DNA from: MFZZ01 sp964610165
Lineage (GTDB): Bacteria > Patescibacteriota > Microgenomatia > UBA1406 > GWC2-37-13
Direction: 5' to 3'
Length of the DNA stretch: 42,077 nt
Assembly (NCBI GenBank): GCA_964610165.1
Contig: CAZSUZ010000011.1
Coordinates: forward strand, 1-42,077
Part shown: positions 7,585-15,749 of the stretch, one piece after another
How the letters are laid out: each line of letters begins with the position of its first letter
Numbering within the stretch: the stretch's first letter is position 1
Notes under the pieces: model-generated
Seen by the model: the letters and a program-made list of their open reading frames with translations, nothing else
Told to the model about the DNA's origin: nothing
Databases searched by the model: none
Program-made: the position numbers and the translations under genes

Positions 7585-7711
7585 TGTGCCTGTTGGCATA
7601 CCAACCAAATAAGGATAGAATGCCAACAACAATAACAAATCTTACAACGTACTCAGCAGTTGGAGCTACAACTTCGGCTGTTTGAAGTTGTGCCAAAAGC
7701 AAATAACCCAT
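7571..7711 (-). CDS. Very small membrane protein, unknown function (46 aa)
   Basis: This gene encodes 46 residues beginning MGYLLLAQLQTAEVV and ending NRHMVNK. One membrane segment is predicted (about residues 21-38, YVVRFVIVVGILSLFGWY) with a short basic tail. The evidence for a real gene is a near-perfect AAGGAGGT ribosome-binding site 6 nt before the ATG, a clean reading frame, and the same layout as its neighbours (SD, short membrane protein, long 3' hairpin). It begins 70 nt after the release-factor gene, across an inverted repeat (7733-7782), and has no clear promoter of its own. Confidence 0.7.
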   Translation of the reverse strand: MGYLLLAQLQTAEVVAPTAEYVVRFVIVVGILSLFGWYANRHMVNK

Positions 7712-7732
7712 ACAATTACCTCCTTAAGGTAG

Positions 7733-7782
7733 AATATTGGGCCAAATCAGTTCATTTAGATGAATTCATTTCGGCCAATATT
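7733..7782. repeat. Inverted repeat after the release-factor gene
   Basis: AATATTGG(G)CC at 7733-7743 pairs with GGCCAATATT at 7773-7782 with one bulged base, and an inner TTCAT/ATGAA hairpin lies between them. It overlaps the release-factor stop and precedes the SD of the 46-aa gene. It may be a terminator or a processing site. Confidence 0.55.
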
Positions 7783-8488
7783 ATTTTATTAGTTCATTTG
7801 TAGTCTGAAACACTTTGTCCCATTTTCCAGCATTAATAACATCTTCCAAATTATGAAAACTTTTATTAATTCTATGATCTGTTAAACGACTTTGTGGAAA
7901 ATTATAAGTACGAATTTTTTCTGCTCGTTCTCCGTTACCAACATCTTTAACATAAGAAAACTGGAGTCCACGTTTTTTTTCTTCTTCAAGCTGGTAGAGT
8001 TTTCCAGCTAAAAGTTCTAAAGCAATTTGTCTATTTGCTTGTTGTGTACGTTCACGACTTGAAACAATAACAATACCTGTTGGTTTGTGTGTTAAACGTA
8101 CAGCCGACGCAACTTTATTTACGTTTTGTCCACCTGCCCCACCGGAACGCATAAACTGCCAATCTAAATCTCCTTGATTAATTTTTATATCTGATTGAGA
8201 AATTTGGGGTGTTACAAGAATTACAGCTGTTGAAGTATGAATTCTTCCTTTACGTTCAGTTGTTGGAATTCGTTGCACTCTATGTACTCCAGTTTCATTT
8301 TTAAAATATTTAAATGCATTTTCCCCTACAATACGAATTGCAGTTTCTTCTAAATATTGTACTTTCATACCATTTCTTTCACCAAAACGAATATATGAAA
8401 GTAATAACTCTTTCCCCCAGAGTTTGGATTCGTCTCCACCTGCTCCTGGAATGGCTTCGATAATAACAATATTTGGATTGATATTCAT
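7781..8488 (-). CDS. prfA: RF1-type peptide chain release factor lacking domain 1
   Basis: Class I release factors read stop codons and trigger peptide release. This 235-residue protein has the GGQ catalytic loop (RSGGAGGQNVNKVASAVR, about residues 114-131) and a PxT-type codon-recognition motif (RIPTTERKGRIHTST), so it should read UAA/UAG like RF1 and not RF2 (SPF). Full RF1 has about 350 residues. This one begins at MNINPNIVIIEAIPGAGGDES, exactly where domain 2 begins, so the N-terminal L11-contacting domain is absent. Nothing upstream could encode it: a -10 box lies 10 nt before the ATG and another gene ends just beyond. A frameshift is not seen. PrfH-like factors are also short, but the PxT motif favours RF1. 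Confidence 0.85.
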   Translation of the reverse strand: MNINPNIVIIEAIPGAGGDESKLWGKELLLSYIRFGERNGMKVQYLEETAIRIVGENAFKYFKNETGVHRVQRIPTTERKGRIHTSTAVILVTPQISQSDIKINQGDLDWQFMRSGGAGGQNVNKVASAVRLTHKPTGIVIVSSRERTQQANRQIALELLAGKLYQLEEEKKRGLQFSYVKDVGNGERAEKIRTYNFPQSRLTDHRINKSFHNLEDVINAGKWDKVFQTTNELIK

Positions 8489-8513
8489 AATAATTCTAAT
8501 TATATAAAATTGT

Positions 8514-8541
8514 GAAACGGGAAAGCATGCTCTCCCGTTTC
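8514..8541. repeat. GC-rich hairpin downstream of the 65-aa gene
   Basis: Arms GAAACGGGA and TCCCGTTTC (9 bp) enclose a loop that contains the palindrome GCATGC. It lies 26 nt after the stop of the gene at 8568-8765 and just upstream of the release-factor promoter. Confidence 0.65.
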
Positions 8542-8567
8542 GATAGAGTTATACGTATGCTCCTTTC

Positions 8568-8765
8568 TTAAAGACGCATTTTAGTTCTAAGTCGTCGTGC
8601 AAAAAACCAACTTAAAACAAAAATGACTAGGAGTGTACCTAAACATAAGGTTGCTAAAACAGTTAGTAACTTACCTAAGCTGTCCAAAACTGCTGCTATG
8701 ATTATGATGAGGATCATAATCAAAAGAAAGATCCAATACCAATTTATTACTATTAGTTTTTTCAT
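8568..8765 (-). CDS. Small membrane protein, unknown function (65 aa)
   Basis: I do not recognise the family. The 65-residue product has two strongly hydrophobic segments (about residues 10-28, YWIFLLIMILIIIIAAVL, and 32-54) and a basic C-terminus (FFARRLRTKMRL). AAGGAGATT lies 5 nt before the ATG. An extended -10 box (TGGTATAAT, 8802-8810) gives a leader of about 30 nt. The 3' hairpin at 8514-8541 completes the layout seen in the neighbouring small genes. The high Ile/Leu content and two-segment topology resemble generic small inner-membrane proteins; nothing assigns a role. Confidence 0.72.
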   Translation of the reverse strand: MKKLIVINWYWIFLLIMILIIIIAAVLDSLGKLLTVLATLCLGTLLVIFVLSWFFARRLRTKMRL

Positions 8766-8801
8766 CAGAATCTCCTTATATATGTTACGCTACCTGTTTG
8801 T

Positions 8802-8810
8802 ATTATACCA
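8802..8810 (-). promoter_or_regulatory. Extended -10 promoter of the 65-aa gene
   Basis: The minus strand reads TGGTATAAT. It lies 37 nt before the ATG and downstream of the terminator at 8838-8872, so the gene can be transcribed independently of the RNA upstream. Confidence 0.6.
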
Positions 8811-8837
8811 AATGTATATTATGGGATTTTGGCCAAG

Positions 8838-8936
8838 AAAAAGGGCGATGTATTAAAAAGTTACACCGCCCTAATGAAATGTCGGTTTTAACCGACAAAT
8901 AACAATCATCACCCTTGCTAATCGGGTGGAATTATA
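8838..8936 (-). ncRNA. Candidate ~95-nt small RNA or attenuator with three hairpins
   Basis: A strong promoter (8942-8969) would start an RNA near 8935. By eye it folds into CACCC/GGGTG (8910-8914 with 8924-8928), a perfect TGTCGGT/ACCGACA hairpin (8880-8897), and a 10-bp terminator stem with one G-U pair (AGGGCGATGT at 8842-8851 with ACACCGCCCT at 8863-8872, plus-strand sense) followed by U5. A 12-codon frame (8909 to 8871, MIVICRLKPTFH) preceded by GGGTG ends in a TAG that abuts the terminator arm, so the RNA could instead be a leader-peptide attenuator for the small gene downstream. No known RNA family was recognised. Confidence 0.5.
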
Positions 8937-8941
8937 GACCA

Positions 8942-8969
8942 ATTATAACATAAATTTGAGCAATTGCAA
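8942..8969 (-). promoter_or_regulatory. Promoter of the candidate small RNA
   Basis: The minus strand has TTGCAA (8964-8969), a 16-bp spacer and an extended -10 (TGT then TATAAT, hexamer 8942-8947). It lies immediately after the hisS stop at 8972. Confidence 0.65.
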
Positions 8970-8971
8970 TA

Positions 8972-9481
8972 TTATAGGTTTTTAATCAAATCAAGAATGG
9001 TTTTAAGGTCTTTTTCTTCTTGATCGCCTGTCTTCATATCTTTTAGCTTTATAGTGTTTTTTTGTATTTCTTCTTCACCAATAATAAGTACAAATCTAAT
9101 TCCTTTTTTATTTGCATATTTAAGTTGTTTGTCTAAATCTTTTTTAGGATCTAAGAATAATTCGGTATTAACGCCAGCATCTCGAAGTGCTGATGTAATA
9201 TTTAAAGCCATGGGAAAAACATCTTTATTGTTATCTTTATAAGCAACTAATACTCGTGTTACTGTTGTTTCTTCTGAAACCAGTTTTAATTCTTTGGCAG
9301 CCTCCAACGTACGATCAAATCCAACTGCAAACCCAACAGCCGAAAGTGGTTTACCTACAAATTGGTTAATAAGTTCATCGTATCGTCCTCCGCCACCTAA
9401 AGATCCACCGGCTCCGTCTAGCACTGCTTCAAAAATAATACCTGTGTAATAGTCTAAACCACGAGCAAGTTTTGGATCAAA
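8972..9481 (-). CDS. hisS: Histidyl-tRNA synthetase, C-terminal part (cut by assembly gap)
   Basis: HisRS charges tRNA-His. The 169 visible residues carry class II motif-3 region sequence: LARGLDYYTGIIFEA (the HisA-type histidine-binding motif), GSLGGGGRYDELI and AVGFAVGFDRTLEA. The C-terminal anticodon-binding domain follows (TRVLVAYKDNN... to DLIKNL). The N-terminal half, motifs 1 and 2, lies in the N run at 9482-9581. Only about 15 bases separate that run from the htrA stop, so roughly 250 residues are missing and the true gap must be much longer than 100 bp. Confidence 0.93.
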   Translation of the reverse strand, partial: FDPKLARGLDYYTGIIFEAVLDGAGGSLGGGGRYDELINQFVGKPLSAVGFAVGFDRTLEAAKELKLVSEETTVTRVLVAYKDNNKDVFPMALNITSALRDAGVNTELFLDPKKDLDKQLKYANKKGIRFVLIIGEEEIQKNTIKLKDMKTGDQEEKDLKTILDLIKNL

Positions 9482-9581
9482 NNNNNNNNNNNNNNNNNNN
9501 NNNNNNNNNNNNNNNNNNNNNNNNNNNNNNNNNNNNNNNNNNNNNNNNNNNNNNNNNNNNNNNNNNNNNNNNNNNNNNNNN
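9482..9581. other. Assembly gap (100 N)
   Basis: Exactly 100 undetermined bases, a conventional filler for a gap of unknown length. It interrupts hisS. Confidence 0.95.
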
Positions 9582-9596
9582 TTAATTATACCAAAA

Positions 9597-10790
9597 TTAC
9601 TCCTCAAAAGCTTCTAAATTCATTTTATATATTTCTGTTTCGCCATTTCTCCATACTTCAACTTCAACAGTATCGCCAATTTGTTTATCGAGGATAATTT
9701 TAGCCAACGATTCATCATCACTGCCGTCAAGCCTTTTGCCATCTATACGCGTTATTATGTCATCAACCTGAATACCAGCTTCTTCTGCAGGTGAACCTTC
9801 AACAATAGATTCAACATACGCACCAGCAACAACATCATTTAAAATTGCATTTCTCTGATCTACCATTTGGTATCTAACCCCAATATATGGTCTTTCAAAT
9901 GTTCCACCTCTTCTATCAAAATCTTCAATGAGTGTTTTAACAACATTAATTGGTATTGCGAAACCGATATTTTGGCCTTCAGCAGCAACTGCTGTATTAA
10001 CACCTATTGCTTCACCTTTGGAATTTAATAATGGTCCACCAGAATTTCCGGCACTAATTGCAGCATCTGTTTGAATTACATTATCAAGTTTTTCTACAAA
10101 TCCTTCAAATGGAGAGCCTGCTGTAATACCACGAGCAATTCCTGAAATAATACCAACCGTTACTGTATTTTGAAATTCACCAAGCGGTGTTCCAATTGCA
10201 ATTGCCAATTGACCAAGCTTTAATTTAGAAGAATCACCTAACGATAATGGTTTTAAATTTTGAGCATCAATTTTTAAAATTGCTAAATCATTTAATGGAT
10301 CTCGATAAATTTGATCTACAATATATTCTTCCTGATCATTGGTAATAACAGAGTACTCAGCTTCAGAATCAAGTACAACGTGTTTATTGGTAATAATAAG
10401 TCCATCCTTTGTAACAATAAATCCACTTCCAATATTTTGTTCAATTTTTTCTTCTGTATCTTGAGCTTGTCCAAAAGGAGTAAACGGATTAAATGGATTT
10501 AACCCGAATGTATTTTGAGTTCTTGTTGTTTTAATACTAATTGTGACAACAGACGGCAGTGATTTTTCTACAACTTCTGTAATAACAGATTCCTGATACA
10601 CCACTTGTTCCCTTTCAATTTGTGGCGGAATAGATGGAAGTTTTATACTATTTTTTAATGAAGAAATAGCTTCTTCAAATGAAGAAGGAATATATCCCGG
10701 AATATATTGCTGTAAGGAAATAATACCAATAATAATAAGAAGAATACCAACAGCTAGTTTTGCAAATGAAACGGTTCTTTGTTCGCTCAT
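9597..10790 (-). CDS. htrA: HtrA/DegP-type membrane-anchored serine protease
   Basis: This envelope quality-control protease degrades misfolded proteins outside the membrane. The 397-residue protein has one N-terminal membrane anchor (about residues 11-27, KLAVGILLIIIGIISL), a trypsin-like domain with the triad His137 (TNKHVV), Asp168 (NDLAIL) and Ser250 (AGNSGGPLL), and one C-terminal PDZ domain (about 295-390, with PYIGVRYQMV and EAGIQVDDIITRIDG). The loop between the anchor and the protease is Asn/Pro/Phe-rich. It lies 44 nt downstream of ctpA, another PDZ protease, so the two may share a transcript. AGGAG is visible but 15 nt from the ATG. Confidence 0.93.
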   Translation of the reverse strand: MSEQRTVSFAKLAVGILLIIIGIISLQQYIPGYIPSSFEEAISSLKNSIKLPSIPPQIEREQVVYQESVITEVVEKSLPSVVTISIKTTRTQNTFGLNPFNPFTPFGQAQDTEEKIEQNIGSGFIVTKDGLIITNKHVVLDSEAEYSVITNDQEEYIVDQIYRDPLNDLAILKIDAQNLKPLSLGDSSKLKLGQLAIAIGTPLGEFQNTVTVGIISGIARGITAGSPFEGFVEKLDNVIQTDAAISAGNSGGPLLNSKGEAIGVNTAVAAEGQNIGFAIPINVVKTLIEDFDRRGGTFERPYIGVRYQMVDQRNAILNDVVAGAYVESIVEGSPAEEAGIQVDDIITRIDGKRLDGSDDESLAKIILDKQIGDTVEVEVWRNGETEIYKMNLEAFEE

Positions 10791-10834
10791 AGTAGTATTG
10801 AATAACTCCTAAAAGATTACAATACTATATCATA

Positions 10835-12088
10835 TTATTCTGAAATTAACCTTAAAGCTTCATTAAGTTGTTTATCTGTTTCTTTTGTAATAGTGTTGCC
10901 TTCAGGAACTTCATTTTCAACAGCAATTTCTGGTTCTAATCCTTTACCATTAATCCAATCTCCGTCTGGCAATATCCATTTTGCAATAGTTACATGTAAG
11001 CCTGCACCATCTTTTAAGTCTAACGCTTCTTGAACAGACCCTTTACCAAATGATTTTTGACCAATGAGTGTTGCTTTATCATGATCTCGTAATGCACCGG
11101 CTAATATTTCAGAAGCAGAAGCAGAACCACCATCAATAAGTACATTCATAGGAATGCCTATTAATCTTCCTTGTCGTGTAACTTTATATGTACGATCATT
11201 ACCATCTGTTGTTTCTTGTGTAACAATTGTTTTTCCTTGTTCTATAAATTCAGAACCAAGATATACAGAACTTTCTAAATATCCACCAGGATTTCCTCGT
11301 ACATCAAGTACTAATCCGGCAATGTTATTAGCTTTCCATTCTTGTTCAATAGAAGCAACGGCTTTATCCCATTCAACGTTTGTTGTTTCTCCAAATTGAT
11401 TCAGTTTTAAATGTGCAATTCGTTTTCCATTATTTGTTTCAAATGTTAGTTCAACAGATTCAACTTTAATTTGCTCACGTGTAATAGTTACTTCTTTTTC
11501 ACCAGCTTCATTTACAAGAGTTAGAGTTACAGAAGTACCTTTTTCACCTCGAATTTTTGAAACAGTTTGAGATAGCGTCCAACCATCGGTTGCTTCGCCA
11601 TCAACTTTAAGAATATAATCTCCAGCACGAACACCTGCTGTTTCTGCAGGAGAATTTTTTAATGGGGCGATTACAACTATTCGATTATCTTTAAGCCCAA
11701 GTTGTGCACCAATTCCTTCAAATTTGCCACCTAAATCATCTTTAGATTGTTGATTTTCATCTGGTGTTAAGAAAAAAGTATAAGGATCTCCAATCGACGC
11801 AACCATACCTTTAATAGCTCCATAAAACATTTTTTCCTGATCTATTTTGGACTCATCAATATAACGCTGCTCTACTTTTTCCCATGTATCCCAGAATAAG
11901 TTAAAATCTAAATTTTTTGCATCTTTATTTTTAAAGAAATCTGGATTATTAGCATTAAAAACAGTATAAGCGTATTGTTGACGTGAATTCTTTTTTAAAT
12001 TCCATTCGGCAACTTTATAACCAGATCCAAAAAGGAAAATAGCAATAGATACATATAAGAGTGTGTTAGTTAGTTTGTTTGATTTCAT
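10835..12088 (-). CDS. ctpA: C-terminal processing protease (S41, PDZ)
   Basis: S41 proteases trim or degrade exported proteins from their C-termini. The 417-residue protein has an N-terminal membrane segment (residues 8-24), the cap region, a PDZ domain (about 117-205, with the GIGAQLGLKDN and AETAGVRAGDYILKVDG cores), and the catalytic core: GNPGGYL, then GGSASASEI with Ser324 as nucleophile and GQKSFGKGSVQ with Lys349 as general base and Gln353. The Ser-Lys spacing of 25 matches the family. It lies 30 nt downstream of a hypothetical gene at 12119 and upstream of htrA. Confidence 0.94.
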   Translation of the reverse strand: MKSNKLTNTLLYVSIAIFLFGSGYKVAEWNLKKNSRQQYAYTVFNANNPDFFKNKDAKNLDFNLFWDTWEKVEQRYIDESKIDQEKMFYGAIKGMVASIGDPYTFFLTPDENQQSKDDLGGKFEGIGAQLGLKDNRIVVIAPLKNSPAETAGVRAGDYILKVDGEATDGWTLSQTVSKIRGEKGTSVTLTLVNEAGEKEVTITREQIKVESVELTFETNNGKRIAHLKLNQFGETTNVEWDKAVASIEQEWKANNIAGLVLDVRGNPGGYLESSVYLGSEFIEQGKTIVTQETTDGNDRTYKVTRQGRLIGIPMNVLIDGGSASASEILAGALRDHDKATLIGQKSFGKGSVQEALDLKDGAGLHVTIAKWILPDGDWINGKGLEPEIAVENEVPEGNTITKETDKQLNEALRLISE

Positions 12089-12118
12089 AATTAAAAAGTA
12101 AACCTAATTGTAGAGGTT

Positions 12119-12832
12119 TTATCTGTAAAAATAAACAGATCTATTATCAACACCAGTAACAAAAAAAGGATATTGTTCTTTCATTACATGATCAAGATCT
12201 TCTTTATTTGAAATAATTATTTGTTTAATACCTTTAATGGGAACAGTATTATGTGTAATAAATCCTTTAGCGCCAAGAGTTTCTATTTTGGCATGATCTA
12301 AAGGATTAATCTGTTCTCCAACAATAATACGTTCAATAATTTGGTCTTCTGTTAATGGTTTTTCGATATCAATAATATAAAAAACTGGTGCTCCAAAATA
12401 ATCTCTATGTTCTTGAGTATCTAATTTATGTGCTTTATCTACTTTTAGTTCAATAAAGCCATCACCAATAGAATCGATTTCACCTTTAAAAAAACAAGTT
12501 ACTATACTATCTTTGTCACTTTGTAGTTCTACAGCCATGGTTCCAGATATATGATCAATTTCTCGAATAATTCCATCAACAGAACTAAAATATTGTTTTG
12601 TAGCAAACATCCCTTTATTTTCTGCAATTAAATCTCCTTTTTTAATTTCATCACTAACACCTTTTTTTAAATTTAAGAAAATTTTATCTGGTTGAAATTT
12701 AAGAATTTCTGCAAGTGGTATACGAATAGAATTAGTAGCTTTTTTACGTAACAGTGGCGTAGAAAAATCCACAGTTTGTCCTGCTTGAATAAGCAATTCT
12801 GCTTCTTGTGGTAATTTAATTGGAACCTTCAT
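12119..12832 (-). CDS. Conserved-looking hypothetical protein with hammerhead-like segment
   Basis: I do not recognise this 237-residue protein. It is soluble, with no signal peptide or membrane segment. The region about 60-100 (KKGVSDEIKKGDLIAEN, followed by SSVDGIIREID) has the strand-turn pattern of barrel-sandwich or lipoyl-like folds, which also occur in RNA polymerase beta' and in membrane-fusion proteins. The second half has a mixed alpha/beta pattern ending NRSVYFYR. An extended -10 (TGCTATACT, 12839-12847) lies 6 nt before the ATG, so it probably has its own leaderless transcript although it is only 16 nt after rpsR. ctpA follows. Confidence 0.8.
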   Translation of the reverse strand: MKVPIKLPQEAELLIQAGQTVDFSTPLLRKKATNSIRIPLAEILKFQPDKIFLNLKKGVSDEIKKGDLIAENKGMFATKQYFSSVDGIIREIDHISGTMAVELQSDKDSIVTCFFKGEIDSIGDGFIELKVDKAHKLDTQEHRDYFGAPVFYIIDIEKPLTEDQIIERIIVGEQINPLDHAKIETLGAKGFITHNTVPIKGIKQIIISNKEDLDHVMKEQYPFFVTGVDNRSVYFYR

Positions 12833-12848
12833 CCCAAAAGTATAGCAG

Positions 12849-13058
12849 TTAATTTGCTCCCTGATAAGAGGTATATGGAATAAGAGCTAAGTAACGAGCA
12901 TATTTAATATGCTTTGAAAGTGCACGTTGATGTTTTGCACAAACATTACTTTTTTCTCTACTCACCATTTTTTTTCTTGGAGATAGAAATTTTTCCAGAT
13001 TTTCTACATCTTTGTAGTCTGGAGTTGTATTATATTTACAGAAAAAACAATTACTCAT
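12849..13058 (-). CDS. rpsR: 30S ribosomal protein S18
   Basis: S18 binds with S6 on the platform of the small subunit. The 69-residue protein has the family core TTPDYKDVENLEKFLSP and VCAKHQRALSKHIKYARYLALIPY. Near the N-terminus a CFFC motif, together with the later VCAKH, may bind zinc. It is the last gene of the classic rpsF-ssb-rpsR operon, 19 nt after ssb. Confidence 0.96.
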   Translation of the reverse strand: MSNCFFCKYNTTPDYKDVENLEKFLSPRKKMVSREKSNVCAKHQRALSKHIKYARYLALIPYTSYQGAN

Positions 13059-13077
13059 AATATATAAAATTTAATAA

Positions 13078-13551
13078 TTAGAATGGAATATCTTCTGGGT
13101 TAACATCTTCATCAGCTGGTGCTTGTGCAGGAGCTGATTCAGTTTCATCATGTGCTGGTGTTTCTACAGTTTTTGAAGAAGCATGTGTCTCTTCTTCTCC
13201 GACCTCTGTTCTTTTACCATCACCAAATACTATAAAATCATCAAGTACAATTTCTGTTATATTTCTTTGTTGACCATTTTTATCTGTATATTCTCGATAG
13301 GTAATTCTACCTTCTAAATATACTTTTCGGCCTTTTGTTAAAAGCTTACTACATAATTCTGCAAGTTTTTGCCAAGCAACAATTCTGTGATACTGAGCTT
13401 CTTCTTTTGTTTGGCCGTCTGCTGTGGTCCATGCACGATTAGTTGCAATACCAAAAGTACAGACTGCTGTACCAGCTGGTGTATATTTTAATTCTGGGTC
13501 ACGTGTTAAATTTCCGAGTAATACTACTTTGTTAATGGATCTGCTTGACAT
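13078..13551 (-). CDS. ssb: Single-stranded DNA-binding protein
   Basis: SSB coats single-stranded DNA during replication and repair and recruits partners through its tail. The 157-residue protein has the OB fold (MSSRSINKVVLLGNLTRDPE, YTPAGTAVCTFGIATNR, YHRIVAWQKLAELCSKLL, KGRKVYLEGRITYREY), a Glu/Thr/Pro/Ala-rich linker (about 115-148), and the acidic interaction tip EDIPF. It lies between rpsF and rpsR, 40 and 19 nt away. Confidence 0.97.
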   Translation of the reverse strand: MSSRSINKVVLLGNLTRDPELKYTPAGTAVCTFGIATNRAWTTADGQTKEEAQYHRIVAWQKLAELCSKLLTKGRKVYLEGRITYREYTDKNGQQRNITEIVLDDFIVFGDGKRTEVGEEETHASSKTVETPAHDETESAPAQAPADEDVNPEDIPF

Positions 13552-13591
13552 AGTTCAATGTGTTAATTTGTAATAAACACCAAATCAGGAT

Positions 13592-13894
13592 TTAGTTTTT
13601 CACTTCGTTTTTAGGTTTATTTACAGGTGTATGATCGTGATTTAAAAATAAATAACGTAATACAAGTTTATCGTAATTAAGTTTTTGTTTGAATTCTTCA
13701 AGTTGTTCTGATTCAATTTGAATGTGCCAAGTGTAATATTCAGCTCCAGTTATTTTATTAATTGGATATGCAAGAAGTCTTTTACCCCAAGCATTTTCAT
13801 TTAATTTTTTTCCAGAGAAGGATTCAAGAGCTTTTTCAACAGGTTTTACTGCTTTTGCATCTTCAACTAAAAATGTAAATTCGTACGTGTTCAT
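13592..13894 (-). CDS. rpsF: 30S ribosomal protein S6
   Basis: S6 pairs with S18 on the 30S platform. The 100-residue protein shows the ferredoxin-like pattern MNTYEFTFLVED, the conserved KRLLAYPINKITGAEYYTWH, and LVLRYLFLNHD near the C-terminus. It is the first gene of rpsF-ssb-rpsR. An extended -10 (TGATATAAA, 13903-13911) lies 8 nt before the ATG, which predicts a leaderless mRNA. It is divergent from the glycosyltransferase at 14008. Confidence 0.95.
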   Translation of the reverse strand: MNTYEFTFLVEDAKAVKPVEKALESFSGKKLNENAWGKRLLAYPINKITGAEYYTWHIQIESEQLEEFKQKLNYDKLVLRYLFLNHDHTPVNKPKNEVKN

Positions 13895-14007
13895 AAACTT
13901 ATTTTATATCAATTGCGAATCTGTGATTCATTTATAAATAATAAAGTCATATAATAGTAAGAAATACGCAAAATTGCAAGTTGTTTTTATTTTTAAAACA
14001 ATCAAAA

Positions 14008-15747
14008 ATGGATATTAATACTAATCATACTCGTAATATTTTACTTTTTCTACTGTTTTTTTTACTGCTAGCTTCTCGATTTATACACTTAGACTGGGGA
14101 TTTCCTTTTCCAATGCATCCAGATGAACGTAATATGGTTATTGCTATAACCCAGTTTACTTGTCCTGCGCTAGATTCAACAGATTGTTTAAATCCACGAT
14201 TTTTTGCTTATGGACAGTTTCCACTATATGTCGGATTTATAATCGCCCCATTTTTATCACTTATTTATAAAGCTTCATCATTTGAACATGCAGCACTTGC
14301 TTTGAGAATTTTTTCTGCAACAGCATCTGTTATTACGGTCATTTTTCTTATTAAAACAGTAAAACGATTAATTCACCTATCCAGTAATTGGATATATATA
14401 TCTTTACTATTCTTTACATTTGTACCAGCATTTATACAATTTGCCCATTTTGGCACTACAGAATCTGTACTAATGCTTTGTTATACAATGCTGTTGTATT
14501 TTGCCGTAAGTTTATTAACCAAAACGTATTCTGTGTCTCAATTTATTAAATATAGTGCAGTTATATTTGGTATTGCGCTTGGAACAAAGGTTTCTGCTTT
14601 AGCTTTTGGTGGAGTTCCTGCAATTGCGTTACTTTTTTATACTATCTCAGAAAAAAAATGGAGCATCTGGTTTCGTATGCTTTTTGAAGGTGCCACATTT
14701 TTACTTCTTGCAGGTGCTTTTTTTGTAATCACTTCACCATATAACATAATAAATTTTAATGAATTTATGGGTTCTATGACTTACGAATCTGCAGTTGGTT
14801 TGGGAGAGTATAAAGCTTTTTATACACGTTCATTTGAATATTCCACTCCCATGATCTTTCATTTTATATCTATATTTCCGTATAGTTTGGGTTGGCCTAT
14901 ATTTATATTGTTTGTACTGGGTTTATTCTTTCTTCCATATAAAAATGCAACATATTTATTTTTACGTATACAATTTTTATTGTTTTTTATTCCTAATTCT
15001 TTTTTTTATGCAAAATGGACCAGATTTTCTTCACCGATTTTTCCATTAATGGTTTTAATTGCATTTTTGACACTCTTTTATTGCTATAAATTATTTGCAA
15101 AAAAATTTCCATTTACTGTATCAAGAGTTATAACCATAGGATTAATGCTCATAGCCATTATTCCTGGAATTGCCTATACCTCAATATATGCATATCAAGA
15201 TGTACGTTTTAAAGCGTCAGAATGGATTTATAACAATATGGAAAATGGATCTTACATATTGTCAGAAACGGCAAATGTTATTGATGTTCCTATTACAGAT
15301 CCAAAAGCACCAGAGAATAAGAATGCATCTAAACAATTTACATACATATCATTTAATTTTTATGAATTACATGTTAATCCAGGTATGGTGCAAGAATTAG
15401 AAGATCATATTAATCAAGCCGATTATATTTTTATTCCTTCACGAAGGGTTTTTGCAAATCATACTTGTTATGTGCCGTATGATGGCACATTTGTGAAACA
15501 AGAACAATTGTTACATTATGAATCAGATCGTTGTAAAAAATTAGAAAAAGAATATTCACAAATAAATAGGTATTATGATAGACTTTTTTCTGGTGAAATG
15601 GGATTTCAACAAGTCGTAGAATTCACCTCGTATCCACGAATAGAACTATTTGGTATTACTCTTCTCTCATTGCCAGATGAACAATCAGAAGAAACATGGA
15701 CTGTTTTTGATCATCCAGTAATTCGTATTTTTAAGAAAGTTAACTAA
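14008..15747 (+). CDS. Membrane glycosyltransferase, GT39/ArnT-PMT type
   Basis: This 579-residue multi-pass protein is built like lipid-linked-sugar glycosyltransferases of the PMT/ArnT (GT39/GT83, DUF2723-like) group. A first helix (about residues 10-26, NILLFLLFFLLLASRFI) is followed by an external loop with the acidic HPDERNM motif near residue 40, where the catalytic Asp/Glu of this superfamily lies. About ten further helices and a C-terminal soluble domain (from about 405) follow. The substrate cannot be read. A TTG start 9 codons upstream (13981) is possible; I chose ATG 14008. The TATAAT at 13950-13955 implies a leader of about 45 nt, without a Shine-Dalgarno. It ends 2 bp from the convergent gene. 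Confidence 0.8.
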   Translation: MDINTNHTRNILLFLLFFLLLASRFIHLDWGFPFPMHPDERNMVIAITQFTCPALDSTDCLNPRFFAYGQFPLYVGFIIAPFLSLIYKASSFEHAALALRIFSATASVITVIFLIKTVKRLIHLSSNWIYISLLFFTFVPAFIQFAHFGTTESVLMLCYTMLLYFAVSLLTKTYSVSQFIKYSAVIFGIALGTKVSALAFGGVPAIALLFYTISEKKWSIWFRMLFEGATFLLLAGAFFVITSPYNIINFNEFMGSMTYESAVGLGEYKAFYTRSFEYSTPMIFHFISIFPYSLGWPIFILFVLGLFFLPYKNATYLFLRIQFLLFFIPNSFFYAKWTRFSSPIFPLMVLIAFLTLFYCYKLFAKKFPFTVSRVITIGLMLIAIIPGIAYTSIYAYQDVRFKASEWIYNNMENGSYILSETANVIDVPITDPKAPENKNASKQFTYISFNFYELHVNPGMVQELEDHINQADYIFIPSRRVFANHTCYVPYDGTFVKQEQLLHYESDRCKKLEKEYSQINRYYDRLFSGEMGFQQVVEFTSYPRIELFGITLLSLPDEQSEETWTVFDHPVIRIFKKVN

Positions 15748-15749
15748 CA

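Noticed and set aside
7434..7685. 83-codon plus-strand frame with VCGRGEIVASTRDW
   Set aside because: It runs through the hairpins at 7526-7584 and is antisense to the SD-led 46-aa gene; its apparent content is a shadow of the palindromes.
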